From positions 1,613,758 to 1,677,757 of the forward strand of contig VXAU01000683.1 of assembly GCA_013399695.1 (NCBI GenBank): a DNA stretch of 64,000 nucleotides, in the 5' to 3' direction. This stretch comes from Formicarius rufipectus (lineage: Eukaryota > Chordata > Aves > Passeriformes > Formicariidae). The notes beneath the pieces were generated by a model. That model made no database searches. It saw nothing but the letters and a program-made list of their open reading frames with translations, and was not told the DNA's origin. Both the position numbers and the translations under genes were made by a program. How positions within the stretch are numbered: position 1 is the stretch's first letter; every line of letters starts with the position of its first letter. Below, piece after piece: positions 33,814-45,800 of this stretch.

Positions 33814-36800
33814 GTAATGCAGAAATCTTATATATGTTCTTATTTTCAAAGTTTACCTAAGGCAGTGTGTAGAATTAGAAATACCTCTCTGCTTTAATTG
33901 TAACAAAGGGGCCTAATACAGAGAAGTGTTTGGCCAAATCTATGCCTTGATAGCAGTGTAAATATGGAATAATTAGAGTGATTTCCAGGAGGTATAACTG
34001 CATATTTGTGCTGGTTTTAGTATAGAACACAGCTACAGGAGGCAATTTTTCCAACTTTGGGAGATGTTAAATGCTGGTAATCTGTTCTTACTTATTAATT
34101 TTGTATGAAATCTTAACAAAGTTTTGTCCTCTGCTTATGGATACTGAGCATGTGTCAGTTTGAGTAAAGATTGGAGTTTTGCCTTAGTGACCTTTTTTGA
34201 TCTTCTTTTCTCCCTCTGATGTACCATCTGGTGGTGATCTTCTGCACTAGGGCTGACTATTAATATAACATCAAAATAACTCTTCATCTTTCAGTCACAG
34301 AAGGCAAAGGTGGTACTGACTTTGATGCTGCAGAATAAACTCATAATCTAGGATGAAAAATGCCATAGAGTGTCCTTTCTCTGATAAATTATTATGATTC
34401 TTCAGCGTATTTTGTGGAGAAAACGTGAAAGAAGTTATGTTGAAATGAATAACTGAGATCAGCTGACTGTGAAGGACAGAGAATTAGACTGTCAGACTAA
34501 ATCTCAATATACACGTTCTGAGCTCTTTCCTCAAGTTTCTTCTGGAATTATGTGGAACAAGTAGTATCTAAAAGAATTTTTTAAAAAAGCAACCAAAACC
34601 CTAATGCTGATGTGCTCTTTTATTGCCTTTTTTTTCTCCTGTTCTAGTTGAGTTGGGACCTATCTCACAGTGGTGAAAGGTGTATTGTTAGTTGTCTGTT
34701 CAAGCAGCTGCTTTTTTTTTTTTTTCCCCCCCTAGGGGATATACATGTTTCTTGTGGAAAGAAACTGTAGAATAAAAGTAGTTCTTAATTATGACTTATT
34801 TTATTTCTGATCCTGAAAGCTTCTAAATACATGTTTATTCACAAATACAGTCTCATTGACTTAGCCAAGCCAAATCACAGAAGGGAAGTTAAACACACAG
34901 CATTAGAATTCAAAGTGTTAGAGCTCTGGGCTATGTTACCATTTGATGGGATGCTTTAAAGAGCTTAAGGTTGTTTATAATAGTACAGTCATACACACAG
35001 CTTCTGTTAACAGTAAAGCAGGACAATAAAGTTTTGTCCTTCAGACACCACAGAAATGGTGTGAAGGTACCTAAGATTGCACCGTTATCTGAGAAATGTA
35101 TTTGTGATTTTAATTTTGTAGCAGAAGCTTATTCAGCTACAGGAGGAGGACAGTCTAAGGGTGTTTCACCAACCCCTCAACTCAGTGACTGGCAGTTGGC
35201 AAACCCTTCCCTGCCTCCTGAGTTGGAAAAGCCCAGTGGCATCATGGAGGCTGAACAGTTCAACAGGCATTTGCTGCTACGAAAGAAGCGATCCATTTTG
35301 TTTCCCAGTGGAGTTAAGATCTGCCCTGATGAATCTGTTGAGCAGGCTATTGCCAACCACCTGAAATATTTCAGGCTCAGAGGTAAGTGATTGTACATCT
35401 TGTGGTTGTAAAAAACATTTATTAAAAAAAAAAAATCTTCTAAACACAGTAAATACCAGGCCATAGGAAATACATTATCACCCACAAAACTTATTTTTCT
35501 GTTATAATCTTCCTTATGAGAGCCATTCTGAGATAAAATTCCATAATAAACTAATCCTTTCTCATAGAACATTTTGAATGCTAAAAAAACCCAGAGGTGT
35601 ATCTGGTTAGCAGGGTACACAGGCTAACTAAATGACACCTTATTATTATTCTTCAGGTGCGAATAGAATTCACTGAGGGATCAATCAGAAAAGTCAAATC
35701 TGAGACACTGGTGTCTCAGCCAGGTGACTTTTCACTATGGCTGGTTGCAGAAAGCATAGTATGTTCTGTCTAGAAAGCCAATCTCTATATCAGGCTGTAG
35801 TATAACATACAAGAAGCCTTTCTTTTAAGATGTGGAGGATGGACAGAGCTTTCGCTAAAAAGCTGAAATAGTCTTTCACTGGATGAAATATTACAGCAAT
35901 ATGATATATCTCTAGAATGGAGTATTACAGTCATGAAGTACTTTCTGGTATTTGTGTATCGTTGTATTGTAGCATTCAAAAAATTTATAGCATTTTGACA
36001 TTAGCACATAACTGGGAAAATTACAGAGCTACGGTCATAGGAGAAGGAAGGGTGTTCTGAAACTCACGTTTAGTGAGACTTGATTGCCTGTAGAAGAAAC
36101 TCTCACTGTTAACACAGCTTATCCAATTAGAGAAGTTAAAAACAATTAAAAGCAGGAGTTGCTTAGTGTTTGCATAAAAGTAAACATAGAGAATATACTT
36201 GGAGAACAAAATGGAATTATATGGAATTAGAGCCTCATTCAAATATTAATTGTGCCCAGCTTGCAGGGGATGTTGCCGCTGATGATCATGCTGGCAGTTT
36301 GACAGGTTTTGCCAGCTTCTTGTTTTTTTCCACCCAATAGCACTCAACTATTCTCTGTTTTGCTGCAAATGAATCCATGCATACTGTGTGCTTCAACTGC
36401 AGTCATCCCTCGACTGCCTGTGATAGTGGCACATAAAGACAATATCAAGTAAGCAGAATTATGAGTGATAATAAAGAAGAAATATATGTAAATTAGGTTG
36501 TAAAAGTGTATATAGGACTTAATGATCCTACATTGAAACAAAAATCCACCTAGTCTATCTGCTTCCTTACTGGACTTAGCAGCTTTTACAATCCACAGGG
36601 ATTTCTTGAACACAGATGCTGTGACTGCCTAAAACATTTTTAACTTAAAACTTTTGAAAAAGATCTCTGCAAGTAGCAGGGATGACTTTAAGTAGCAGCA
36701 AGTCAAGCAAGATCTGGTTCAAGCAACTTATCATCTTGATTTTGTTAGCAGCAACGCACTGCACTGTGAGCTTGGTGGCGTCCAGTTAATCACATCCTGA

Positions 36801-39800
36801 ATAAATGCACCTGAGGTACATGAGAGTTGATGTGCTGTGTAATAGGTTTGTGTGGCAAGGTTTTGGTAGCAGAGGCTTCACCTGAGGCTTCTGAGAAGCT
36901 TCCAGAAGCTTCCTACATGTCTGATAGACTCAATGCCAGCTGGCTCCAGGACAGACCCACTGCTGGCCAAGGCTGAGCCCATCATTAACAGTGGTAGCGC
37001 CTCTGGGGAACATATTTAAGACAGGGAAAAAGTTGCTGCAGAGCAGCAACTGCAGTTGGAGAGAAGAGTGAGAATATGTGAGAGAAACAACTCTGCAAAC
37101 ATCAAGGTCAGTGAAGGAGGGGCAGGAGGTGCTCCAGACCCTGGAACTGAGATTCCCCTGCAGCCCATGGTACAGACCACGGTGAGGCAGCTGTGCCTCT
37201 GCTGCCCGTGGAGGTCCAAGGTAGAATCCACCTGCAACCCATGCAGGACCCCAACACCATAGCAGGTGGGTTCCCAAAGGAGGATGTGACTCTGGGAAGC
37301 CTAGGCTACAGCAAGTTTGCTGACAGGACTTGTGACCCTGTGGGGAATCCACGCTGGAGCAGCCTATTCCTGAAGGACTGCACCCCATGGAAGGGACCTG
37401 TGCTGGTGCAATTCGTGAAGAGCTCTGGTCTTTGGGAAGCATTCACGTTGGAAAGTTCATGGAGTTCTGTCTCCCACAGGAGAGACCCCATGCTGGAGCT
37501 GGGGAAGAGTGTGAGAAATCCTTCCCTTGACAAGGAAGGAGAGGCAGAGCCAGCTGTGATGAACTGACCACAGCCCCAGTCCCTCATCCCCCTGTAACAC
37601 TGCAGATGAGGAATTAAAGTGAAGTTAAGCCTGCGAAGAAAGGGGGGGGCGGGCGGGTGCGGGGAGGTGTTTCAAGGTCTGGTTTCATTTCTCAATGTCC
37701 TGCTAGGATTTGATTGGTAATAAATAAAATTAATATCCCCAAGTNGTGCTGGTGCAATTCGTGAAGAGCTCTGGTCTTTGGGAAGCATTCACGTTGGAAA
37801 GTTCATGGAGTTCTGTCTCCCACAGGAGAGACCCCATGCTGGAGCTGGGGAAGAGTGTGAGAAATCCTTCCCTTGACAAGGAAGGAGAGGCAGAGCCAGC
37901 TGTGATGAACTGACCACAGCCCCAGTCCCTCATCCCCCTGTAACACTGCAGATGAGGAATTAAAGTGAAGTTAAGCCTGCGAAGAAAGGGGGGGGCGGGC
38001 GGGTGCGGGGAGGTGTTTCAAGGTCTGGTTTCATTTCTCAATGTCCTGCTAGGATTTGATTGGTAATAAATAAAATTAATATCCCCAAGTTGAACCTGTC
38101 TTACCCATAAGAGTAACTGGTGAGTGATCTCTCTCTGTCCTTTTCTCGACTCACATGCCTTTTGTTATATTTTCTGTCCAGCTGAGGAGAGGGGTGATAG
38201 AGCAGGTTTGGTGGACTCCTGGTGTCCATCCAGAGTCAACCCACCACACCTCTTGCTTTCAATCACAGTAAAATTGTTTCTTGTATGCTATTGAATTATA
38301 TACAATGTTTTTGCTAGCAAGATGGATGGCCAGTCCACTACCAACAAATATTCCTAGGAAAGAGTGTGGTCGCTGTTTAGAACTCAGACATCAGCTACCA
38401 TCAGTGATTAGTAAAATAACTGACCACAAGGAGAATAGATATGAATGTACACAGAATCTGCTGATTTTTCAATCCCAGTGAGTATTTTTTTGAATCTTCT
38501 TTTTATTCTGTATCTGTTGAAGTAAGAAATTACTTCAATATCCCATACTTTCTCTGGAAAGGATGGTTTCAATACAATCCATTCTTTTCTTGGTTCTGCT
38601 TTACTGTCAGCAATAAACTGCCTCTCCCTTGGAAAGAAAGGTCAATAGCTATTTTGACATAAGGTCTTGCTAGAAAAACAGAAAAGGCTTGCATGTGCTG
38701 ATTATCCAGATTATGTTTGTTCTATCTATGTCTACCTTAGAAGGAAACAGGTGAGAATATAATTATTTACCTGTAGGTCCTACCTTTATTTACATTTGCT
38801 AGCTGGCAAAAGCCTCTGTAAGTGTCAGAGATGGACTGATGAGCCTTTTTGTCGTAGGCTTTAAGAAAGTGCTTATGTCATATTGCTGTCGGCCTAACAG
38901 TGTACAGCTTGCCTTTTTTTTTTTGTTTTTCCCTGACTATAACATTTGGATATTTTGAGCCTTAAAAAGATACAGGTTTAAAGAGATATCATAAATATAT
39001 AATAAACCATTAAAAAATCAAAGTACAGCAAAATACGGGGATCTGGAGAAAAATCAGTATTTTCTAAAACAGCAGTACTACTCTTCAACATAAGCAAGAC
39101 TAATCGATGGTATGATTATTACAATGGTATTCAGAAGCACCAGCTAATAACAGAAGTGTTTTGTTCTTTCTGCTCTACATCTGCAGTCTAGAAGACAGAA
39201 TTCTGAAGTGCTTATTTATTCTTACAGTCAATCACGAGCCAAACAAACTGAGTCTTGAAGTAGCAGAAGACAATATTGTCAATCACTTTTGAGATGTCAC
39301 CTGGATTATGATTGTCTCTGCTGTCCAGTATGATACAGTCTCTACTGTTGTTGGCTGGCTTTCTATTCAATTTTTTGCAATAACGAGATGGAAATCAGTT
39401 GCAGGTTCTTACAGATTTGGTACTGTAGGCCTGTGGGATGGGTCTTATAAAGTGCGTGTAACTATGTCATTTTAAATGCTGTTATGGTTGCTGCTGGAAG
39501 AGTCATGTAAATCTAGTGGTGGTTCACAGCTGGACTGCTGTGATGAACACAAAGTGTGTCCAATGGGCAGCTGGAGTGTCTTCAAAATTTTGTGGAAACC
39601 TGATAGTGGGGTTTCAGGCAGTAAGTGGGCTGTGTATGGTAATATCTATTATGAGTAATGATGTTCTTTACTACTGACAGAGAAATCGTAGCCTGGCCCC
39701 CAGTGAAATAAAATTTATTATACGAAAAATAGCCATACTCACTCAGACCAAAAGTCTGTTGTGACCAGTAACTTCACACAGACAATTCAGGTAATCTGTC

Positions 39801-42800
39801 TGTTCTCTGTTGTGTAAATTACTGGTAGATGGCTGAGGGCTCTAGTAGACTTAGAAGTTGAATTAGAATGTAGAACAGAAACAATATAAAGATTACAAGA
39901 CATCATGGCCTGTATTGTTTCCCTGTCCCATGCCTGCTAATTGGGTAAAACAAAGGTTGCTGAATTTTTCTGAATTTTGACACCATGGTTCAGGGTAATA
40001 TGGCTTCTCTTTGCCACCTCTGAGATGTAATTACTTTGGTGGCTACCTTTCTTAAAGTTCGCTTTCAATTTTTCATACTGTGACCCTCTGCCTTAAATTA
40101 CTGAGTGTATGCTTGTGAGCAAGGACATCTTCTTTTCACACGAGCAGATCAGATAGGGTCTCTGCCAGAACTGTTTCTGTCAGTCAGAGCTTCAGATAAA
40201 GCTGATCATCTAAGGATAGCTTTTAAAGATACTGACCAAACAAGGAAATAATGGTATTGTAATGTGTCATAGCTGATGAGACGTGCAGACGTTTTTGAAC
40301 TTTGGAAAGAGTAAAAGCTGTTTCTCAGTAATTAAATTCTATGTATGATTGTGATCCCTAAACTTGGTAATCTTGGGTATAGCACTATTCTTGCACATCT
40401 TCTGCTTTCTTGAGTCACTTCAAATCTATTTAATGAAGTGTTAGAAATAATGCTGTTTTCTTCTGTACAAAGTTTCAATTTGATACTGAAATCCTGAATT
40501 TTGCAAATTATTCAGATCTTGCTAATATTGACGAACGCAAACAGTCAAAAGTCCTAAAAAATACCTGATTAAACACACCTACAGTAAATAAATAGTCTGG
40601 CTGAGTGAGCCTTTTGTCCCTGTTTCCACTTCATCCTGGGGCATACTGTGCATAGCTCGTACTTAGCAATAAATTTCTGAAGTTTATTTGTAGAAAGACT
40701 AATTCTGTCTCCCTCTACATTTGAATTTTTAGATGTTGGCATATGCTTCTAAGAAGCTTGACTTTTTCCATGGAACACAATACTTTGTTGTTACTGAAAT
40801 ATTACTCGTGAAAATAGTTTGTGTGCTAGAGTTTAGCATGTTAGTGTTCAAAGAAAAAGTTTCCCATGGATTATTCCATATGTGACATTCACGTTCAACT
40901 ATGTTTCAATTTAAAATCCTGGTTTGTTTTTTATATTGTTTAAGGGTTGCTATGTTATAGGCCATAAACAGTAGCATTTCAGCAATAGATGAGTGATTTC
41001 TCTACGTGTATGTATTAATTTGTTTAACAAGTGCTAACAAAGTCTTTTCAGGAAAGACATCTGAGGAGGTGTCTGTCAGTATCCCTGTCACTTTAGTCCT
41101 TATCAAGCCCCTCTGCAATTAAGCCTTTCAGTTGTGCAGAAATTGTTAGAGAGGAGGAGGAGTTGGTCTCCTGTTGCCTCAAAATAGAATATTCAGCCTG
41201 ATTCAGTGCTCCTAGCCACCGCACACGATTCACCTCTTAAGAAGCACTAATGAGATTTAACTGGGATTACACTCCAGCACTGCCCACTTACACAAATGGC
41301 CAGAAAGCTACCCTACCCCCTACAGGGGGCTCAGTGCTGTCGTGTGGTGCCCCTTCTGTTAACCTCAGAAATCCCTGAGCACAGACTGAGTGTAATAGGC
41401 TAATTGTCTCTTGTTGGAGAGATAAATGCATCCTCGGTGGTAAAGCTTGAGCCACAAGGATGTTGTATCCTGCCCAGGTGCCTGAGAGGTGTGTAGCCAT
41501 ACTGGAGAATCTCTGAGAGAGCAAGAGATGTTACCTCATCACATCACAGATCTCAGCTGGAGGCTTTGAAAACAATGATTAAGCCTAAGAAACAAAGCTT
41601 GAAATAAACTTTTTTCACCCTTTACTGCAGATTTATAGGACTGAAAGGAGCTTGTGCCTGCCTAGGTGGAATTTTTTTGCATGAACCAGAATTATCTTAA
41701 GCTTTTCAGGATATCCTCTATTATTTAGAGCAGAACTTGAGTGTAAACACTGTGTTTGAAGTAGCTAAGTTCCTGAGAACTGAGCTTTTTGCTTTCTGAA
41801 TCAGATCTACTAGTAGGCAAATCATATGGTTCTGAAACATGTCCAGCTTTCTGAAGCAACCTTTGAAACCTGTTATGGCCTTTAAAGGTCAAGACATTGC
41901 CTACTTTAAGTGCCTGTGACACTTGGCATAAGTAGAAGTTTGCACACAGGCGTGGAGCAAATGTTCTAGTCTTTCAGTTTTTTCCTACCTCCTCTCTCAC
42001 CTTGAAGATGATAATCTCACTGATGAGTTAAGTGACTTCTAATTTACAAGGCTTTTCAGGATGGAGTACATGGAAAATACAGTACGTGCATGCTAAATGT
42101 ACTTTGGAGACAAACTGCAGAACAAGCCCTGTGATTTGCATGCTTGGTTTGAATTCTGGTTTGTTGTGCCAGTCACTTACACGTCTTCAGCATACCTCTT
42201 CCCTTTCCTGTAGTCAACTGGAGCGAGCACATATAGCAGGGAGCCTCTCTTTATACCATAAACCTTCATGTCTTTAACATTGGAATTATTCAGTAGAAAA
42301 TTGCAAGGCAGCTGAGAGATCAATTAACAGTAAAATACAAGTTATTTATTACTGCAGCCATGGGATGAAGGAAGCAATTTTCCAGAGGAGCTTACCTTCC
42401 CACCCACGAGTAGCTTCAAGACTCTTAGCTCACTGCCTTAAAAGATTGATCTCGATTTTATGATTCTTTTAATCAGTATTGTTTGCTGGGGATTAGAGGC
42501 CTCGTCACAAATCCTGTCTCCTCCAGGGCCTGGTGTAGCTAATGCTGTCCCACATATCTGTGCTTGTGGCCAGCCCTGTAGCTGTCAAGTGAAAGTGTGG
42601 CATGAGATCTAGCCATGAGGACCGGCTCTTTGCACATGCCCTGAGGGCTGAGCAGCTGTTCAGGTGGCCTGTGACAGTGCTGCTGGGTCTGCTCAGCAGT
42701 TCTTCCTGGTGCTGGCAGGGCTGGCTGCTGGGCTGGTTGGTTTTTTTTTGAGAATTTTATAGCTTGTCTCAGGAATCTAAATCTTGGAAAGAACATAATG

Positions 42801-45800
42801 CAAAGCCTGTCCAACAGCTTCAATCATCACTCTGAACTGTTGGACTCCTGGCAGTTTATTATAAGTTCTGATGCAGTAATTTTTTTTCCATTTCCTGTCT
42901 ACTTTAAATGATTTAAATATAAATGTCAAAGTTTCATTTAAGGGTAAACTGTTTGGTCTCCTCCGATTCTCATTTTCTTTCATTTTCTCTTTTTGTTTCA
43001 AGGAGTTTTTGTTTTAAATCTTAGTCAAAAGCTACTTCATATATGGTCAGCATATGTAGACAGTGTGTGTGTGACACTGACACTGGCAAGTTTCTGGAAG
43101 ATCAGAAAGAAAAGATAGTGAGTTATTTTTATACAGTAAGCTGGAGTTATTTACTGAAACTTCCAGTAAAGCCCTGTTTAACTTTATGGGTTTTTTTCCT
43201 TCAACTTTTGTCTACAGAGTCTCATAATGCTTGAAATCTAATTGCTTTTCTTATATGGGAGTTCTCAAGAATTTGTTGATGAGAAACTTTCAAAAAAACC
43301 TCTCTAATAAAAAGTGCCCAAAAATGTACCTAGTCAAATACTCATCACAGGGGTGGTCTCCACCTTCAAGTTAAAAGATGGTTAATCATATTTCTTAGGT
43401 GACCTGAATGCACCATGAGCCTGGTGTCTCTTCAGTGTCCTGAGTGGCCACATCAATGAAGCTGGCTCTTAGGTTCAAAGAACTAGCTCCTTTTGGACAT
43501 ATCTGAAGGAGACATGTGGGACAGAATTGGGCTTGTCTCTTTCTTTACATATGTGTGATTTGAACCACACTGAATAGATTTTGCTGTTCTCGTTCCGTGC
43601 TTGGAATGGCAACTCCCATCTGACTAAAAAACAATGAAAACATTTATGAGAAAGAAAACCGAAACAAAATTGTCCTTTTTATTAGCCAGGCTATGAACTT
43701 GCTCTTGAACACCACAGAGGTAAGCACGTCTGGGGATGGTCTTTGTGTTGAGCTCTTACAGCCTAGATTTGTTATCCTGTAAAGCAATCCCCTGCTTTAC
43801 AGACTGGCCAGTTGAAATAAATAGGGCAATGACAAGATGGACTGTGTGTCAACAAGGTAGCAGGGTGACTGTATTGGCAAGCAGCTCACCATGGCTGAGG
43901 ATGTGGTTTCCTAGGTAAGTCTAACAGAAGTATTAAATGGCAGTTGTGGTAGATGTTTTCCTGGGGTTTTCAGTCTGTCCCTGTGTGTCAGAACTAACAC
44001 ACTCTCATACTGCACAGCAGGAAGAAACATGCTCACCTTTTGCTTCTGAATACCGAAAGAATTTGCACCATATTGTCAACTTGTTGCTGCTCATGTCAGT
44101 GGAAACAGCTACATAGGACAGGCTAGAGAGAACAAAATGACTCCTCCTCCACATCTCATTTCCTTCTTCAACAGAATACATGGCTGTGTTCTGACAACTT
44201 AGGTCTAATTAATGGGCTTGGAGCCCACAGATGGCACAAAGCCTTTGGGACTCAGTGGAATTCAGTGGGGTGTCTAATTCCAAATGAAAGGACATACAGC
44301 AAATCCTTAATCTACTGGGAGCCGATTGAAACAACTGTTCGTACTGGAGCAGCTTGTGTTCAGGCAAGGCACTGCCTCATCACATTTATTTTAAACTTAT
44401 TTAAGAGCATCAAGGAAAACCATCTTCAAATGCTTGCATCTGGAAAGCAATTACCTGTTGCCTATTTGAAAAATATAGGATTACAGTGTAATGGCAATGT
44501 ATTTTGCAAGCTATTTTGCCATAGCTTCACTTCTTACGACAGCCTGCTGAGGACTTATCCCAGCCACAGGGAGTAATCTCATTGCAGGATTGTTGCTGTA
44601 TGATGTTGCACCTGCAGTGAAAGATCCATTAGTCAGAGAGTAGGATATAAGTACCACTAAAAGAAATGAGAGCAAGTAATATTCCTTAGTGTAGGCTTCT
44701 GGATTTGATAATAGACTTCAGTCTTTTCCTGGATGTCTAGGTCTTACTGGTGAGATAGTAGAGAGAATACTACAGATGTTGTTCTGCTTCGGGAAGCTTA
44801 TTAGTACTTCAGCAGGATCCTGAAATCCCAGAGCAGGATTATGGCTTCATTACCTGAGGTCTGTTCAGAGGTCATATGGAAATGTAGTCCCTGCCTGAAG
44901 AAGTTTGCAAGGGTAACTTGAGGGGACAGTATGCAATGGTGCATGGATGCCTGGCAGTTTGGCTGTATGTTTCTGATTAGTGAAGGTGCATAAGTGAAAC
45001 TGATTGGAAATATATCCACAACTTTCAAAATTACTGTGTCTTATAACTGCCTAGATGCTGGAGGATTCTAGAGCAGTATTATAGTGCTGGCAGTTAATAA
45101 CGCAGAGTTTGGGGACTGTATTCTTCTCTGGTCATACATATCAAAGTGGCTACAAGGCTAATCTTCCCGTGGAAAAGCTGTCAGGGGCGTGGCATGGAAA
45201 TGAGAGAGAGCTGTGGATCTGTAGAGTTCCACAGTAGAGAAATGGTCTCAACTGGTCTGATAAATTAAAATTCATGGTGGAGAAAAGAATTTTTTTTTCA
45301 CGTGATGCCATCCAGTGAACCAGAATTAGCTAAGCTTTAAGGGTGCTACTGCAAGGGAAATAGTTCCTTAAGGTTGTTATTTGTAAAGCCTTTGCATTTC
45401 AGGGAAATTTCAATCTCTGGGTTGAATGAAAATTTGTTTTCATATGTGATCTATGTGTTAAGTTTTAAACATGCACATTTAAACGATTTTGGAATTCAGA
45501 ATACAGAGTATCAAGAAGAAATAACTATAAGGTCCTGGTTTGGGCAGTCTGGAGCTAGTTTTTAAGCTGATTCAAGAAAATAACTTTCCGAAGAGAGATT
45601 CATGATCAGTCTCTTGTAGGGTTTTGCTTATGATGTCAGGATTCTCCTGGAATGCAAAACATTCCTCTACTGAACTGTGTCTGTATTAGTGAGATCGGAA
45701 TAAGGCCAAATAGCAGGTTTGTCTGCTACTACTTCTGACTGGCATTTGCTGTGAGTGATTTTCAGAGTTCACCTTTGAATGCTGTTCTCTTCTAGGACAC

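Larger units (their letters stand above)
37400..38090 (+). repeat. Perfect 345-bp direct duplication separated by one N
   Basis: Bases 37400-37744 and 37746-38090 are the same in my reading, offset by 346, with the single N at 37745 exactly between them. It includes the G-rich tract, the AATAAA and the element's CCCCAAGT end. The abrupt edges and the N point to two overlapping contigs joined without merging. Confidence 0.92.
36848..38252 (+). mobile_element. ERV-type LTR fragment with an internal 345-bp duplication
   Basis: A long GC-rich element inside IMPG2 intron 2. It begins near TGTGTGGCAAGGTTTTGGTAG and contains a TATA-like CATATTTAAG at 37011. It then has repeated 'ccatgg/ggagcag'-type units and AATAAA at 37719, and ends near GTCAACCCACCACA. 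The TG..CA outline, TATA-like box and poly(A) signal suggest a solo LTR of an avian endogenous retrovirus. The family name is not certain. No retroviral coding sequence was recognised beside it, and matching target-site duplications were not found. Confidence 0.65.

Noticed and set aside
36930..37587. Open frames of 93-170 codons on both strands at 36.9-37.6 kb
   Set aside because: They fall inside the GC-rich LTR-like element. Length is explained by low stop-codon frequency in that composition, and one frame is repeated only because of the duplicated segment.
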